Shown: positions 42,429-54,702, numbered from the stretch's first letter. The stretch: 64,000 bases of DNA from Triplophysa rosa (GCF_024868665.1 NC_079892.1:314624-378623), one strand, 5' to 3'. Notes: generated by a model from the letters alone, not told the origin. Program-made: numbers and translations.

Positions 42429-42857
42429 GTTCTAAAAACGTTAGCATTACAAATATTGTAATTGCATTGTTAGCAAAACGTTCTAAAAACATTAGCATTG
42501 AAAACATTACCATTGCGTTGGTAATGTAATGTTCTTAAACCGTTAGCATTACAAACGTTATAATTACATTGTTAGCGAAATGTTCTAAAAACATTAGCAT
42601 TCAAAACGTTACTATTGCGTTGGTAATGTAATGTTCTTAAAACGTTAGCATTAAAAACGTTATAATTGCTTTGTTAACAGAATGTTCTAAAACTTTTAGC
42701 ATTGAAAACGTTACCATGGCATTGGTAATGTAACGTTCTTAAAACATTAGCATTACAAACATTATAAATGCACTGTTTAGCGGGACGTTCTTAAAACATT
42801 AGCATTGAAAACATTAACATTGCGTTGTTAGTGGAACATTCTAAAAACGTTAGCATA
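42429..42857. repeat. 51-bp tandem array with 102-bp alternation
   Basis: Eight units starting GTTCT(A/T)AAA. Odd and even units alternate between a TTGCATTGTTAGC-type and a TTGCGTTGGTAATG-type half, so the real period is a dimer of about 102 bp. AACGTT palindromes recur. Confidence 0.85.
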
Positions 42858-42904
42858 AAAACTTATTTTCTGGGGATATGAAGAAAATTTAAGGATGAGT
42901 ATAA

Positions 42905-44942
42905 TCAGAATCAGAATCAGAAAGAGCTTTATTGCCAAGTATGTTTGCACATACAAGGAATTTGTTTTGGTGACAGGAGCATCCAGAACACAGAAACAGC
43001 AACAACAGTACACAGAGACCATAATACAATAGAATACAGTACACAATGATTTAAATAAGGGCCTATGGGTATAAAAAATTAAGAGACACAATACAATAAA
43101 CATAAGATAAAGATATAGAGTGTAAAGCTATGTATGCATGTAAATATGTACAAGTAAAAAATAAGAATAGACTATTGTAGTACAAGGTATGTGCTATATA
43201 CAGCAGAATGAATGAAATATAATTTACAGAAAAAGTTGTATAAAAATAGAGTGTATTATCTGGAGGAAATAATTAATATTGCACTTAATTATTATTGCAC
43301 GGTGTGTAAAAACATTTAACTGTTCAAGAGGTAGATGGCCTGAGGGAAGAAGCTGTTTTTGTGTCTGGTTGTTTTGGTGCTCAGTGCTCTGTAGCGCCGA
43401 CCAGACGGCAGCATTGTGAAGAGATAATGGCTTGGATGTGAGAGGTCCAGGGTGATTTTCTGAGCCCTTTTCCTCACTCTGGATGTACACAGTTCTTGGA
43501 GGGTGGGCAGGGGAGCACCAATGATCTTCTCAGCAGTCCGAACCGTCCTCTGTAGTCTTCTGGTGTCTGATTTTGTGGCTGAGCCAAACCAGACAGTGAT
43601 GGATGTGCAGAGGACAGACTCTATGACAGCTGAGTAAAACTGTTTTAATAGAGTTTGTGGTAGGATGAACTTCTTCAGCTGATGTAAGAAGTACAACCTT
43701 TGCTGGGCTTTTTTAGCAATGGAGCCAATGTGATTGTCCCACTTCAGGTTCTGAGAGATGGTGGTGCCCAGGAAAGTGAATGACTCCACTGCTGCCACAG
43801 TGCTGTTCATGATGGTGAGGGGGGGTTCTCCTGAAGTCCACAATTGTCTCCACTGTTTTAAGCGTGTTCAGCTCCAAGTTGTTATGACTGCACCAGACAG
43901 CCAGCTGCTCAGCCTCCTGTCTGTACGCAGACTCATCACCATCCTGGATGAGGCCAATGAGTGTGGTGTCGTCTGCGAACTTCATAAGTCTGACAGAAGG
44001 GTCCTGGGCAGTGCAGTCATTTGTGTACAGGGAGAAGAGCAGTGGGGAGAGAACGCACCCCTGGGGGCGCCAGTGCTGATTGTGCAGGTGCTGGATGTGA
44101 GTTTCCCCATTCTCACTAACTGCTGCCTTTCTGTCAGAAAGCTGGTGATCCACTGACAGATAGAGCCAGGAACAGATAGCTGGGTTAACTTTGTCTGGAG
44201 CAGTGATGGGATGATGGTGTTGAAAGCAGAGCTGAAGTCCACAAACAGGATCCTCACATAGGTCCCTGATCTATCCAGATGTTTCAGGACAAAATGCAGC
44301 CCCATGTTAACTGCATCCTCAACAGACCTGCTTGCTCTGTAGGCAAACTGCAGGGGGTCCAGTAAGGGTTCTGTTATGTCCTTCAGATAAGCCAGTACAA
44401 GTCTCTCGAATGACTTCATGACCACAGATGTGAGAGCGACGGGTCTGTAGTCATTCAGTCCTGTGATTTTGGGTTTCTTTTGGATGGGGATTATGGTGGA
44501 GCGCTTGAAACAGGAAGGAACTGTGCACAGCTCCAGTGATCTGTTGAAGATCTGAGAGAAGATGAAGGCCAGTTGAATAGCACAGCTTTTAAGACAGGCT
44601 GGGGAGATACTATCTGGGCCTGGTGCTTTTCTTGTCTTTTGTTTCCTAAAGACTCGGCACACATCCTCTTCACTGATCTGAAGTGCAGGAGGTGGGGTGA
44701 CTGAAGGTGATAGGTGTAGAGAGAATGTCAGAGTTGGTATGAGGTGTAAAGTTTGCATTTTCAAATCTGCAGTAAAAGTCATTCAGATCATTGATCAGGT
44801 GTTGATTGCCTGCAAAATTGGGGGATGGTGGCTTGTAGTTGGTGATGTCTTTAAGGCCTTTCCACACAGACGCAGAGTCGTTGGCTGAAAACCGGTTTTC
44901 CAACTTTTCCAATGTTTTCCATAATAACGCAAATTGAAACAT
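42905..44942 (-). pseudogene. Rex1-like (CR1 group) LINE, 5'-truncated
   Basis: The reverse transcriptase is spread over four overlapping frames. Landmarks: RKAPGPDSISPACLKSCAIQ, LNDYRPVALTSVVMKSFERL, VRILFVDFSSAFNTIIPSLL (first Asp), and FADDTTLIG (catalytic). The C-terminal part is SVLCTSITVWFGSATKSDTR and LLPSGRRYRALSTKT. The 3' UTR ends in a TTCTGA-repeat after a CAATAAAGCTC segment (minus strand, 42905-42940). No endonuclease is present. It copies its RNA by target-primed reverse transcription when intact; this copy has at least three frameshifts. Confidence 0.85.
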
Positions 44943-45640
44943 TCTTAGAACTAGCGTAATTTTTCTGTTCTTGAAGTTGCAAACAAATGTTCTAATAATA
45001 TTAAGTTCACTACTTAAAGTTGGCTTGTTGTAGGCTATGTATTGTTAGTGAAATACTCTTTAAACATTACAGCTGTGACATTTCATATTTAAAATAAAAA
45101 CAAAATGATATCAATGAGTGCCATCAATCAGATAATTAAAATCCATTTTAACTTGCAGTGTACTTAAAAGTCACTATATGAAAAGTGTCACTTTATTTAA
45201 CATCAAAGTTTCTGTGACACCATGTCAGAGTTTTTTTCCCTCAGTCGCTTGCTCATTTTTCAGATCAGAAATAAAATTCTCAAAACTACTTATTCAAACT
45301 CCACAACATTTCTCAGCAGCGGAAGTCGTCATAGTTAATGGGAGAGTGCCACAAATATATTTTTTGCATTCCCATTTGCTCAAATAGCAAAAGAAAATCT
45401 CCACAACAGCGTTTTCACGACATTTAAATAAAAGGAAAAAAATAGAGAGACTGAACGGCAGTCAGAAGTCAAATTTACAGACGCTGCATTAGAAACACCC
45501 CCACATTAGCGTTAACTAGTTTTGTTTTTGTGATTTGATACAAAGGTAGTATAATACCCAAAATACTGTTATTAATGTACATTCATTTAAATATATATAT
45601 ATACATATGAAAAACTTTCAAGGGTTTACGATGCTGATGA
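44943..45640. other. unassigned sequence
   Basis: No gene, repeat boundary or RNA gene supported. Confidence 0.4.
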
Positions 45641-46052
45641 CTGTGATAGTATGGGCGTGGTTTTAGAGAGCATGTGGTATGAAACAGCGGGACTAACGGA
45701 CGACTGGTTCAGAGCTACAGCGACTTTTAGGTAAGCATAGTGAAATTTGCTGATTATATGAAAAATACTTTAATCACAATGTTAATTAGTTTAGTTTTGC
45801 AGCAGTTACTATTGTTGTAATGAGGTTATGATTGGGTTAGCCATATGATTGAACTTTCTCGAAAATTGCGGCCGCCATTCACAAAGCTGTTAGTAGGCAA
45901 ACGTTACTTACAACTAAGGAATACAGTCGAAATTACATTGATAAATGTTTTTGCTAAAGACGATGTTTTTCCGTACCATAGTTCACGCTTTCGATATATG
46001 GAAATGTTTTCGTTGGAGCACGTTCTTGAGATTCACCCAAAATCGGCTAAAA

Positions 46053-46247
46053 CAGGAGCAACATCGGTCCTGGAGAGCCGCAGCAGAGTTTATAGCTCTA
46101 AATTACCCTAATCAAACACACCTGAACAAGCTCATCAGTGTCTTCAGGATTAACGTTATTAACCCAGATAGAGTTGTGTTTGACTAGGGTTGAATCGAGC
46201 TAAACTCTGCTGGCGCGGCTCTCTAGTTCCGACGTTACCTACCCCTG
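46053..46247. mobile_element. hAT-type MITE with 8-bp TSD
   Basis: Ends CAGGAGCAACATCGG and CCGACGTTACCTACCCCTG are imperfect inverted repeats, and sub-terminal GAGAGCCGC...AGCAGAGTTTA is mirrored. Flanks GGCTAAAA (46045-46052) and GGCTAAGA (46248-46255) match in 7 of 8 positions. Confidence 0.8.
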
Positions 46248-46496
46248 GGCTAAGATTAGCTGACCGGAGGGACAAGCCGCGCATTTTTTTCCAAAGCGGG
46301 CGTTAGTTTGACATTTGATATTCATTAGACATTCACGCTCTTTGCGCGTGTTATGTTTTTAAATACGGTACTGAATCCATATTTTTATGTTTAATATACT
46401 TTACTTAAATTCATTTAACTCTGCCACCGTTTGAGATAAAATTATCAAACCAACTGTAAAATTCTATCTATCTAATCTATAATAAATAATATTTTT

Positions 46497-46617
46497 AACA
46501 ATGCAATAGCAAGTCTGCACTGGCATTATTTTTAATTTCCCAATTATTTTGGTGCAGTAATACTCAGTGGTACAATACTTTGTAGTAAATACAAATGAAG
46601 AGTTTGGTTCCAAGATG
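46497..46617 (+). repeat. fragment of the repeat also at 52598-52706 and 54045-54140
   Basis: Shared landmarks are TTTCCCAATTATTTTG, GCAGTAATACTCAGTGGTAC and GAAGAGTTTGGTTCCAAGAT. Only one arm of the 54113-54256 MITE is present. Confidence 0.75.
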
Positions 46618-46619
46618 CC

Positions 46620-46857
46620 CAGCAAACAATTTTTGGTTCCCAGAACGTTCTGGGAACGTTAGCGCATGGTTCCCAGAACAGATATTCTAACGTTCCCTGT
46701 TGGTTTTCCAGGAAAGTTTTCTTGACGTTAATAGAACGTTCCCTGTAGGTTAGGGGAACGTTCTCCTAACGTTAGCGGAACGTTCTCCTAACGTTAGGGG
46801 AACGTTCTCCTAACGTTACGCTAACGTTCTCCTAACGTTACGCTAACGTTCTCCTAA
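46620..46857. repeat. AACGTT-rich array with 22-bp units
   Basis: 46740-46857 holds about five units ending in AACGTTCTCCTAACGTTA. The preceding 120 bp hold diverged GGTTCCCAGAACGTT motifs. Confidence 0.85.
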
Positions 46858-46965
46858 CCTCTATGTTATGATGAATACAAATAAGTCTAAAATCATGTGT
46901 TATAGATTGTTGATTGCTCAAAGAACAAGAACTGAGGTTAAATAAATCAACATTTATTAAATTAA

Positions 46966-47275
46966 ACTGCATAAACAACCTTAAACAACATACAAATAAA
47001 ACAAATAGAAAGAAAATAATAATAACTTTAAGACGTTAAACTAATTGGTAAAATTTTATTTTAAAATAATAATATAATTACTATTTATTAAATGTAGAAT
47101 GAGATATATATATATAAACTACATAAAAAACCTTAAACAACATACAAATAAAACAAAATGAAAGAAAATTATAATAACTTTAAGACGTTAAACTAATTGG
47201 TAATATTTAATTTTATACATAACATTATAATTACTATTTATTAAAAGTAGAATGAGAAATATATAGGCTACAATT
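46966..47275. repeat. 155-bp tandem duplication, AT-rich
   Basis: AACCTTAAACAACATACAAA, TTTAAGACGTTAAACTAATT and AATTACTATTTATTAAA occur twice in order, about 155 bp apart. It lies just downstream of the DUF4806-type gene. Confidence 0.8.
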
Positions 47276-47794
47276 CATTAAAATACAGAAGCACCATCAA
47301 GTCCACTATCTTCACTTCCGCATCATCTGAAAACAAAACAAAAAGGAAACGAGTAAGACGGATCTTAAACACTGTAGTTGAAGTGAATAATTATTATGTG
47401 AAATAGTTATTAAATGCAGTGTCGCCAATGACTGATGTTGATCGTTAATACTGCCTGCAATTAATTTACAGTACAGGAATTTAGCAGAGGCTTTTCCTAC
47501 TCAAAGCGACAGTACAATATGGAAAACGATAAAAATGATTTGGCAATAATATGAAGAGTTCTATACAAATTTACTTCGTTTATACAATGTTTGTACAATA
47601 CGTTTTACTAAAAAAACGAATCTAAACTGAAACTAAAACGAAAATTGACTAAACTTTTATAAAAATCGTCTTCAACATCACACCACTAGATGCCGCTGTT
47701 AGGTTACAAATCTTTTCTAAACCTATTGGCCCGTCTTATAAAAAGTTAGAAAGTTGATTATCTATACTGATAATTTAAAAATGACATTGTTTAC

Positions 47795-48351
47795 CATTTC
47801 AAATGTCTGTGTGGGGCATATTTTAAAACAAGAGAAATTTCGTCCTCCACATCAGTTGCCCTCAGGTGCTTAAAGTTTTTTTGTGTTGCTCCTACAAAAT
47901 AGAATGACAATCTCTGATCAGATAAATAATCCCTTTGTGTTCACACAGTAAAACAAAACTTTTTAATGACCCTAAAATGACACAAGTTAGGACAAAACTT
48001 GCCTATTACTAAGTGGCATATTTGTAGGTCTTGGAAGGCCTGTTTATTCTTCTTTCCTTTCAGACTGTAGGCCCCCAAGACCTCATTTGTGGCAATCTTG
48101 CGCAACATTTTGCGGACCGCAGCACCAGAATTTAAGCCCCCAAGGGATCGAAGGTAGTTCATCTGTAAAAAAATATAATAAATAATTAATGCAATGAAAG
48201 CATTTAATTTAAAAAGTGAAGTGTGTTCAAATAACGTTCATAAACATTAATCTAGTTGTATTTATTGATCATGTGAATTAAAATCTGTTTATCAAGTTTT
48301 AACTGCCATTTACTGCAATGCTAAAGAATCAGATTATAGCAGAATCTGAAG

Positions 48352-48383
<32 letters not shown>

Positions 48384-51300
48384 CGTATATCTATCTGATG
48401 AAAGCAGGGGATGAGAAGGGGAATAAGATGGACAGAAACACACATGTATTGATAACTTATTGTATCAGTACCTCAAAAGGTTTGTAGACTAACAGATTGT
48501 AAAAATGAAACATTGTGTCCTGCAGGTTAACAATTTTAGGCCGGGAAATTGCACACTGCTAAATTAAGAAACCACAAACCTATCTTTCAACCCTATTTTT
48601 TAAATGCATTATACTTTGTAACAACCACGTGCTGGTAACTTTTTATTAAATCGACACAGTCAAAATAAACAAAAAAGTAACAAGAAACAAATAACTTAAA
48701 CAACATTCCCTGATGCTCAAGAAGTCATCACCATACAGTATACCGTGCAAAAGTCTTAGGCACGCTTTAGCATTTTTACACCAACAAAATTTTTTAAGAC
48801 AGTTTTTTTTTTCCGAACTAGGAGGTGACTTACGTGCCACGTTACCAGGTAGTGTCCATGTGTTGCTGAATCGACAATCTTTTTGTACTCTATACAGGGA
48901 CTGCTTTACTGCGTTATGTGAGATAGCAGCATTCTTTATAAAAGAAGCACTTTAGAAATAGTTGAAGTTGCATTTATTAGGACTCATAGGATGAAAATAA
49001 ACCAAATTGCAAACTAAATCCAGACATGTTTTTATTTAATTGTGAAATGAGTGTGCGAACCTGCAATCTCATGCCAACATGTATCAACCCGCTACACTAA
49101 CTGGCAGTAAGGTCATTTATATCACAGGTTCTCAAACTTTGGGTCATAAGGAGAGTCACGCAAAGCCACTTGATGTTGCTGTGCATTAAAAAAAGTTTAT
49201 TCCAGCAACCAAGAATTATACTTGTATAGTTCACGTGTTTATTTTGCTTGGACACTGGATGATTTTCTCAGATTAAACAGTGATAAATTAGATCTAAGAG
49301 CGCTCCAGACCCACCTTCTGAACGTATGACTTACAGAAGGTACTTAACTATGAAGGTTTCGGGAACGACTTGGCGATAAGAAGGTTTCGGGAAACGCGGC
49401 CCAACACTGTATGAATAGTGAATCACTGTAGGAATCCAGTTTAATGCTACAACAGCGGCTGCCAGCTGATTTTTTAAATGTACAATTAACATTCTTGCGT
49501 ATATATTTACCATCTTGGTTCGTTTGTCCTTGTGGGCAAGTTCAGTGTCCAGCTGCTGGAGTTCTTCCACTGTCTGACATGGCCCATTATCAAGCAGGTC
49601 TCCTCCATCCTCTGACACCGTCACAGCTGTAGAAGCCAGCAATTGTCGCTGCATGGCCAGGATTTCTTGTTGGTTTTCAACAATGTCTTGCAACTTTTGC
49701 AAGACTTTTGTGCGATAGTCTGTAAAGCATTTTGAACTTTATTGAATATGCTTCATTTTAATCTGAAAAATAAAAAATGGACTTACTCTTTGTTGCTGCT
49801 TCAGACGAAGACTGGGGCTCTCCTAAAAGGAGCTGTGAGGCAACTGTTGCAAAATAAAACTATAAGCCCCAAGAAGCACGGCTTAGAACCAGGATCAAAA
49901 TCAAGGACCAGAACTGACCCTTTTATAAAAATATTTTTAAGTTTTAAAAGTATTAAAAGTAATTAATTAATGATAAATATACACTAATTTAAATAGTCAA
50001 TAAATACAATAATGCAATTAAATTTTGCACAACCTTGAAGATTGTCAGACACACTTTGCTGTGGGTACGTCTGCAGTGATTCTTCTGCTGCAGAAAAAAT
50101 AACCAAATACACTATCAAATGGTGCCTTCCTGATAAAGTTTCAGGTATGAAAATTAAACAAGAAAAAAAATTTGCTTACAATTCACAGAACAACCACTTG
50201 AAATGTCATTGTTGTCTGTTAGAAGTCAAAACGCAAGAGAGAAAAAGAAAGTCATATACTGCATGTCTAGTACTAATGCTTAAAAACATATTTTTATATT
50301 GTACGAACCCATGTCCAGAGGAGTCTTGGGCAAGGGTGTGTCTGTAAATACATAAGAAAACTGAAAGAACATCAAGACTGGATAACAATTAGGTATTATA
50401 TTTAATGCCACCAACTTACATTTAGGTGGAACAGGTTTATATATACTTTTTGTTGACTTCTTCTTTGCTAAAACTCTGCCATCATCTGAAAATAAGAACA
50501 AATTATGTTAAAATAAAGCATAGAGCAGGGCTAGTCAACTCGGCTCCTGGAGGGCCGGTGTCCTGCAGAGTTTAGTTCCAACCCTAATCAAATACAACTA
50601 ATCAAGCTGATCAAAGTACACAGTAAAATCGCCAGTGTTAAAAAAGGTCAAATTAACACTCACGGTGTATATATAATCCACACTCTCAAAGTGAGAGTTA
50701 ATTTGACCCTTTTTAACACTGGCGATTTTGCTGTGTATTCAGGACTATTTGAAAATTATGAACAGGTGTGTTGGATAAGGGTTGGAACTAACTATGCAGA
50801 ACACTTGCCCTCCACACTGGAACAGACTAGCCATAGCATAGAGTTCACAAATACAATGAAAATTGTATGTTAAATCTTATTATGTCAAATCTAAATATCT
50901 GAAACAAAGTAGCAAAATACAATTTGTCCAAAGAAACTTGTCTATATGGGACAATGACATTCTTTCCTTAAATACATATTTTTATTTTTAATCAAACAAA
51001 TCACAAGTGGTTAAAGGTTTTATTTTAGGAGTTATTGAGGTTCCCAAAATGTCACAACTTAAGATTTTGTTCATTAATTTGTTTTCTCAGAATCATCTCA
51101 GAATAAGTGAATAGAGCTTTATGTGAATATGTGCTTCAGGGAAAAATATATTTAAATAGCATTTAGTAAACTAGAGAATGAGTGACAACAATCATGCTGT
51201 TTATAGTTTTAAGAAATGTTTCAGTCTTTTTAAGAGATGGAATAATGGTTTTGGAAGTGATTTGAATTGTTACCACTTGAGGAGGAATCTTTTTCTGACC

Positions 51301-51414
51301 AAAATCTCTTTGGCTTCTTCTGTGCCCTCTTTTTAGTTCTTGTGGTGTCCTCTGTTTCAATATTTGAAGTCTCCACCACACGGGAACATTTTTCTACAGC
51401 TTTGCTGTATGAGC
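47795..51414 (-). CDS. spliced gene for a DUF4806-type protein, 8 coding exons seen
   Basis: Exons (minus strand): 51274-51414, 50420-50485, 50309-50341, 50034-50087, 49787-49822, 49511-49719, 48003-48162, 47795-47891. Every junction keeps one open frame. Donors are GT, except the seventh exon, which has the minor GC form (AG|GCAAGT). Encoded order: basic nuclear-type segment (TKKRAQKKPKRFWSEKD), Ser/Gln-rich linker, coiled coil (KVLQKLQDIVENQQEILAMQ), then the DUF4806-like domain (MNYLRSLGGLNSGAAVRKML and NKQAFQDLQICHLVI). A stop follows at the last junction. The first exon upstream of 51414 is not identified. Function is unknown; such genes are multicopy in fish and may be transposon-borne. 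Confidence 0.7.
48352..48383. repeat. (TA)n microsatellite
   Basis: Alternating AT tract in an intron of the DUF4806-type gene. Confidence 0.9.
50526..50835. mobile_element. hAT-type MITE with perfect 8-bp TSD, carrying a nested MITE
   Basis: Ends CAGGGCTAGTC and GACTAGCCATA are imperfect inverted repeats. Flanks GCATAGAG occur at 50518-50525 and 50836-50843 exactly. It lies in an intron of the DUF4806-type gene. Confidence 0.88.
50619..50735. mobile_element. Tc1/mariner-type MITE (117 bp) inside the hAT MITE
   Basis: Terminal inverted repeats of about 40 bp begin CACAGTAAAATCGCCAGTG and end CACTGGCGATTTTGCTGTG. TA flanks both sides (50617-50618, 50736-50737). Confidence 0.88.
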
Positions 51415-51689
51415 CTAAAAAAATGTTGTGTCAAATATACCTTTTTAGCAATGCTCTTTATATTTAGTTTTAATAATGTTCATTAAAATATGAGCAGGGA
51501 TATTTTTTTAACCTATAGATGCAGAAAATCTTGCTTTATGTATGTATGAAAAGTGCANAACATCAGTAAATAATGAAAACTTAAAGATATAAGAAAGTAA
51601 ATACTAAATAAAAAAGCTGTTGTATTAACCCTTACAGTCCTTAACAATTCCATTTGAAACAAACTGTTTAAACCTACCTTGGCTTTCCT

Positions 51690-51870
51690 AATCAGATTGC
51701 CATAAAAACTTACTTTTTCCACTTGTTGATGTGAAACTTACTTGTTGACATTGTCCAGATTAAAATGTGTACAGCTGCACTAAATGCGCGTTCAGAAGAT
51801 GTGCACAGGAGCGCAAATGAATAGATGTCTCTCCGCAACCGTGGCAAAACCTGCACGCCCTCCGACACTA
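51690..51870 (-). pseudogene. hAT transposase dimerisation-region fragment, duplication unit 1
   Basis: It parallels 53132-53314. The C-terminal hAT signature is present in degraded form. Only the end of the protein is present. Confidence 0.55.
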
Positions 51871-53131
51871 AGCAAGCGGTCATAGCCAGTTTTTATTTTA
51901 CGTATCTGTTCATTTCACAACAAGATCCATTGCAAACCCGCAGAATAACCTGGGTTTTGCCGTGCAGGCCTGCGCTCGAACGCACCAACGGAAACGTATG
52001 CCAATAATTTCTGTTAATTAAAATTAATAAACACCCACAACTGAAAGGCTACAACTAGCAATCATTATCGCAACTCTCATATTTATTACACCTATATTTG
52101 TCAGAGTGACGTGCACTACCGCCGGTGGCAGTTTGCCCACCGTCATGGCACTTTACCATCGCGGTGGTGCGGTTGTTACGGCAACCGTCACAGCCCTATA
52201 AACTATCAGTTATTTATCAGCATGAGAAAACGTGTGAGCGTGTGAACATACTAAAACTGCGTGTCTCTCCGGTGAATGCTGAGACTTCGAGAGCCCTGTA
52301 ACATGAATAGAGTTTAGCGGGCTGTGCGTCAGTAATAACGGTCCGTGGGGAAACGCAGTGCTCCGTGTGTACTGTACTTAAATGGATTAAACGAGGCTTC
52401 GAGGCAACAAAAATTGCCTCGATGATTTTTTGTATTCGAATAACTCGAGTTACTCGAGGAATCGTTTCAGCCCTAGTTTAAATTAAATTATTTAAAAGAT
52501 AATGCTGTTAAATCAATATCTTTTAAAGTTTCTCTTTTAAATACTATTTTGTGCAAGGTAGAAAATATATTTTGTATTCTATAAATAAATAATATTTACA
52601 ACAGATAGCAAGTCTGCACTGGCATTAATTTCCCAATTATTTTGTGCAGTAATACTCAGTGGTACAATACTTGTAGTAAAAATGAAGAGTTTGGTTCCAA
52701 GATGAGAGAACCACGTGTGTAATAGACAAATCGACCGCGGTGGTGCGGTGGTTGAGAAATATATATTATTTATATAAATAATATTTATATTATTATATTT
52801 GCGTGTAGCAACCACATGACGAGTGGAAGAGAAATATAGACCTTATTTAAATACTTGAAATTGTTAAATAATTGAAATATGATATCTGAAATAAATGAGG
52901 ATGAAACATCCGTCAATGTTTAACTTGCAAATCCATCAGTGAAACGGCACACTACAGCATATAAAACATTTAAATAAACATCAATAAATAATGAAAACTT
53001 AAATGATATAAGAAAGCTAAATACTAAATAAAAAAGCTCTTGTTGCAGTAACTTCAGTCAGTGGCGTATTAACCCTTACAGTCCTTAACAATTCCATTTG
53101 AAACAAACTGTTTAAACCTACATTGGCTTTC

Positions 53132-53314
53132 CTATTCAGATTGCCATAAAAACTTTACTTTTTCCGACTCGTTGATGTGAAACTTACTTGTTGACATTGT
53201 CCAGATTAAAATGTGTACAGCTGCACTAAATGCGCGTTCAGAAGATGTGCACAGGAGCGCAAATGAAGAGATGTCTCTCCGCAACCGCGGCAAAACCTGC
53301 GCGCGCTCCGACAC
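53132..53314 (-). pseudogene. hAT transposase dimerisation-region fragment, duplication unit 2
   Basis: Reads SSFALLCTSSERAFSAAVHI followed by STSKFHINESEKVKFLW. The SERAFSAA box and the following N-E-S-E-K-V-K-F-L pattern match the hAT C-terminal dimerisation region. The rest of the transposase is not seen, so it cannot be active. Confidence 0.7.
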
Positions 53315-54112
53315 TAAGCAAGCGGGTCATAGCCAGTTTTGATTTTACGTATCTGTTCATTTCACAATAAGATCCATTGCAGCACCCGCAGAATAACCTG
53401 GGTTTTGCCGTGCAGGCCTGCGCTTGAACGCACCAACGGAAACGTATGCCAATAATTTCTGTTAATTTAAAATCATCCACAACTGAAAGGCTACAACTAG
53501 CAATCGTTATCGCAACTCTCATATTTATTACACCTATATTTGTCAGAGTGACGTGCACTACCGCCGGTGGCAGTTCACCGTCATAGCACTTTACCATCGC
53601 GGTGGTGCGGTTGTTACGGCAACCGTCACAGCCCTATAAACTATCAGTTATTTATCAGCATGAGAAACACGTGTGAGCGTGTGAACGTACTAAAATGCGT
53701 GTGTCTCACGGTGAACGCATGAGACTTGACAGCCCTGTAACATGAATAGATTTTAGCGGGCTGTGCGTCAGTAATAACGGTCCTTGGGGAAACGCAGCGC
53801 TCCGTGTGTACTGTACTTAAATGGATTAAACGAGGCTTCGAGGCAGCAAAAATTGCCTCGATGATTTTTTGTATTCGAATAACTCGAGTTACTCGAGGAA
53901 TCGTTTCAGCCCTAGTTTAAATTAAATTATTTAAAAGATAAATGTTTAACATGGCAAATCTTTTAAAGTTTCTCTTTTAAATACTATTTTGTGCAAGGTA
54001 GAAAATATATTTTGTATCTAAAATAAATAATATTGTAAACGATACAATAGCAAGACCCAATTATTTTGATGCAGTAATACTCAGTGGTACAATACTTGGT
54101 AGTAAACACAAA

Positions 54113-54256
54113 TGAAGAGTTTGGTTCCAAGATGAGAGAACTCCGTTTTTAATTTTCAAAAATCATGTTTTTTATTATGTTTCATTGTGTAACATTTTGA
54201 TAAACAGAGCTTTATTTTGGATTTATGGTTATCTCATTTTGGAACCAAACTCTTCA
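54113..54256. mobile_element. MITE of 144 bp with 25-bp inverted ends
   Basis: TGAAGAGTTTGGTTCCAAGA at left and TTTTGGAACCAAACTCTTCA at right. The interior is AT-rich. The superfamily and target duplication are not resolved. Confidence 0.75.
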
Positions 54257-54329
54257 AATACTAACTAAAAAAAACCACCTATCCATAACTCTGACTAATC
54301 ATTAATTCATCATGCTGAAGCTTTAAAAA

Positions 54330-54429
54330 NNNNNNNNNNNNNNNNNNNNNNNNNNNNNNNNNNNNNNNNNNNNNNNNNNNNNNNNNNNNNNNNNNNNNNN
54401 NNNNNNNNNNNNNNNNNNNNNNNNNNNNN
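54330..54429. other. assembly gap (100 N)
   Basis: A run of exactly 100 Ns, the usual placeholder for a gap of unknown size. Features on either side may not be adjacent in reality. Confidence 0.99.
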
Positions 54430-54657
54430 AAAGTACATGCGTTGCATGATCTGCTGATATCTCAATAAAAGCCCTTATGAAAATTATCGATAGTTTAGCT
54501 ATAGAATTTGCATTAAGGCACAGTAATCACAAATTAACCATAGTTGCATTATAGTAACTGCAGTTTAACCATGATGTAGTTCAACTATGATGATACAAAT
54601 TGTAATAAATCAGAAAAGGTGTGTTTCTATGTTTAAATATACACAAAACGGTGCTCA

Positions 54658-54658
54658 T

Positions 54659-54695
<37 letters not shown>

Positions 54696-54702
54696 TATAT
54701 TT
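54658..54702. repeat. (TA)n microsatellite
   Basis: An almost pure AT alternation. Confidence 0.95.

Larger units (their letters stand above)
51563..54143. repeat. tandem segmental duplication (about 1.15 kb units)
   Basis: Unit 1 (51563-52710) and unit 2 (52981-54143) are near-identical with small indels. Both carry a hAT transposase C-terminus on the minus strand, a GGCAACCGTCACAGCCCTAT end, a TCGAATAACTCGAGTTACTC segment and a CAGCCCTAG terminus. A 270-bp unique spacer separates them. Confidence 0.8.
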
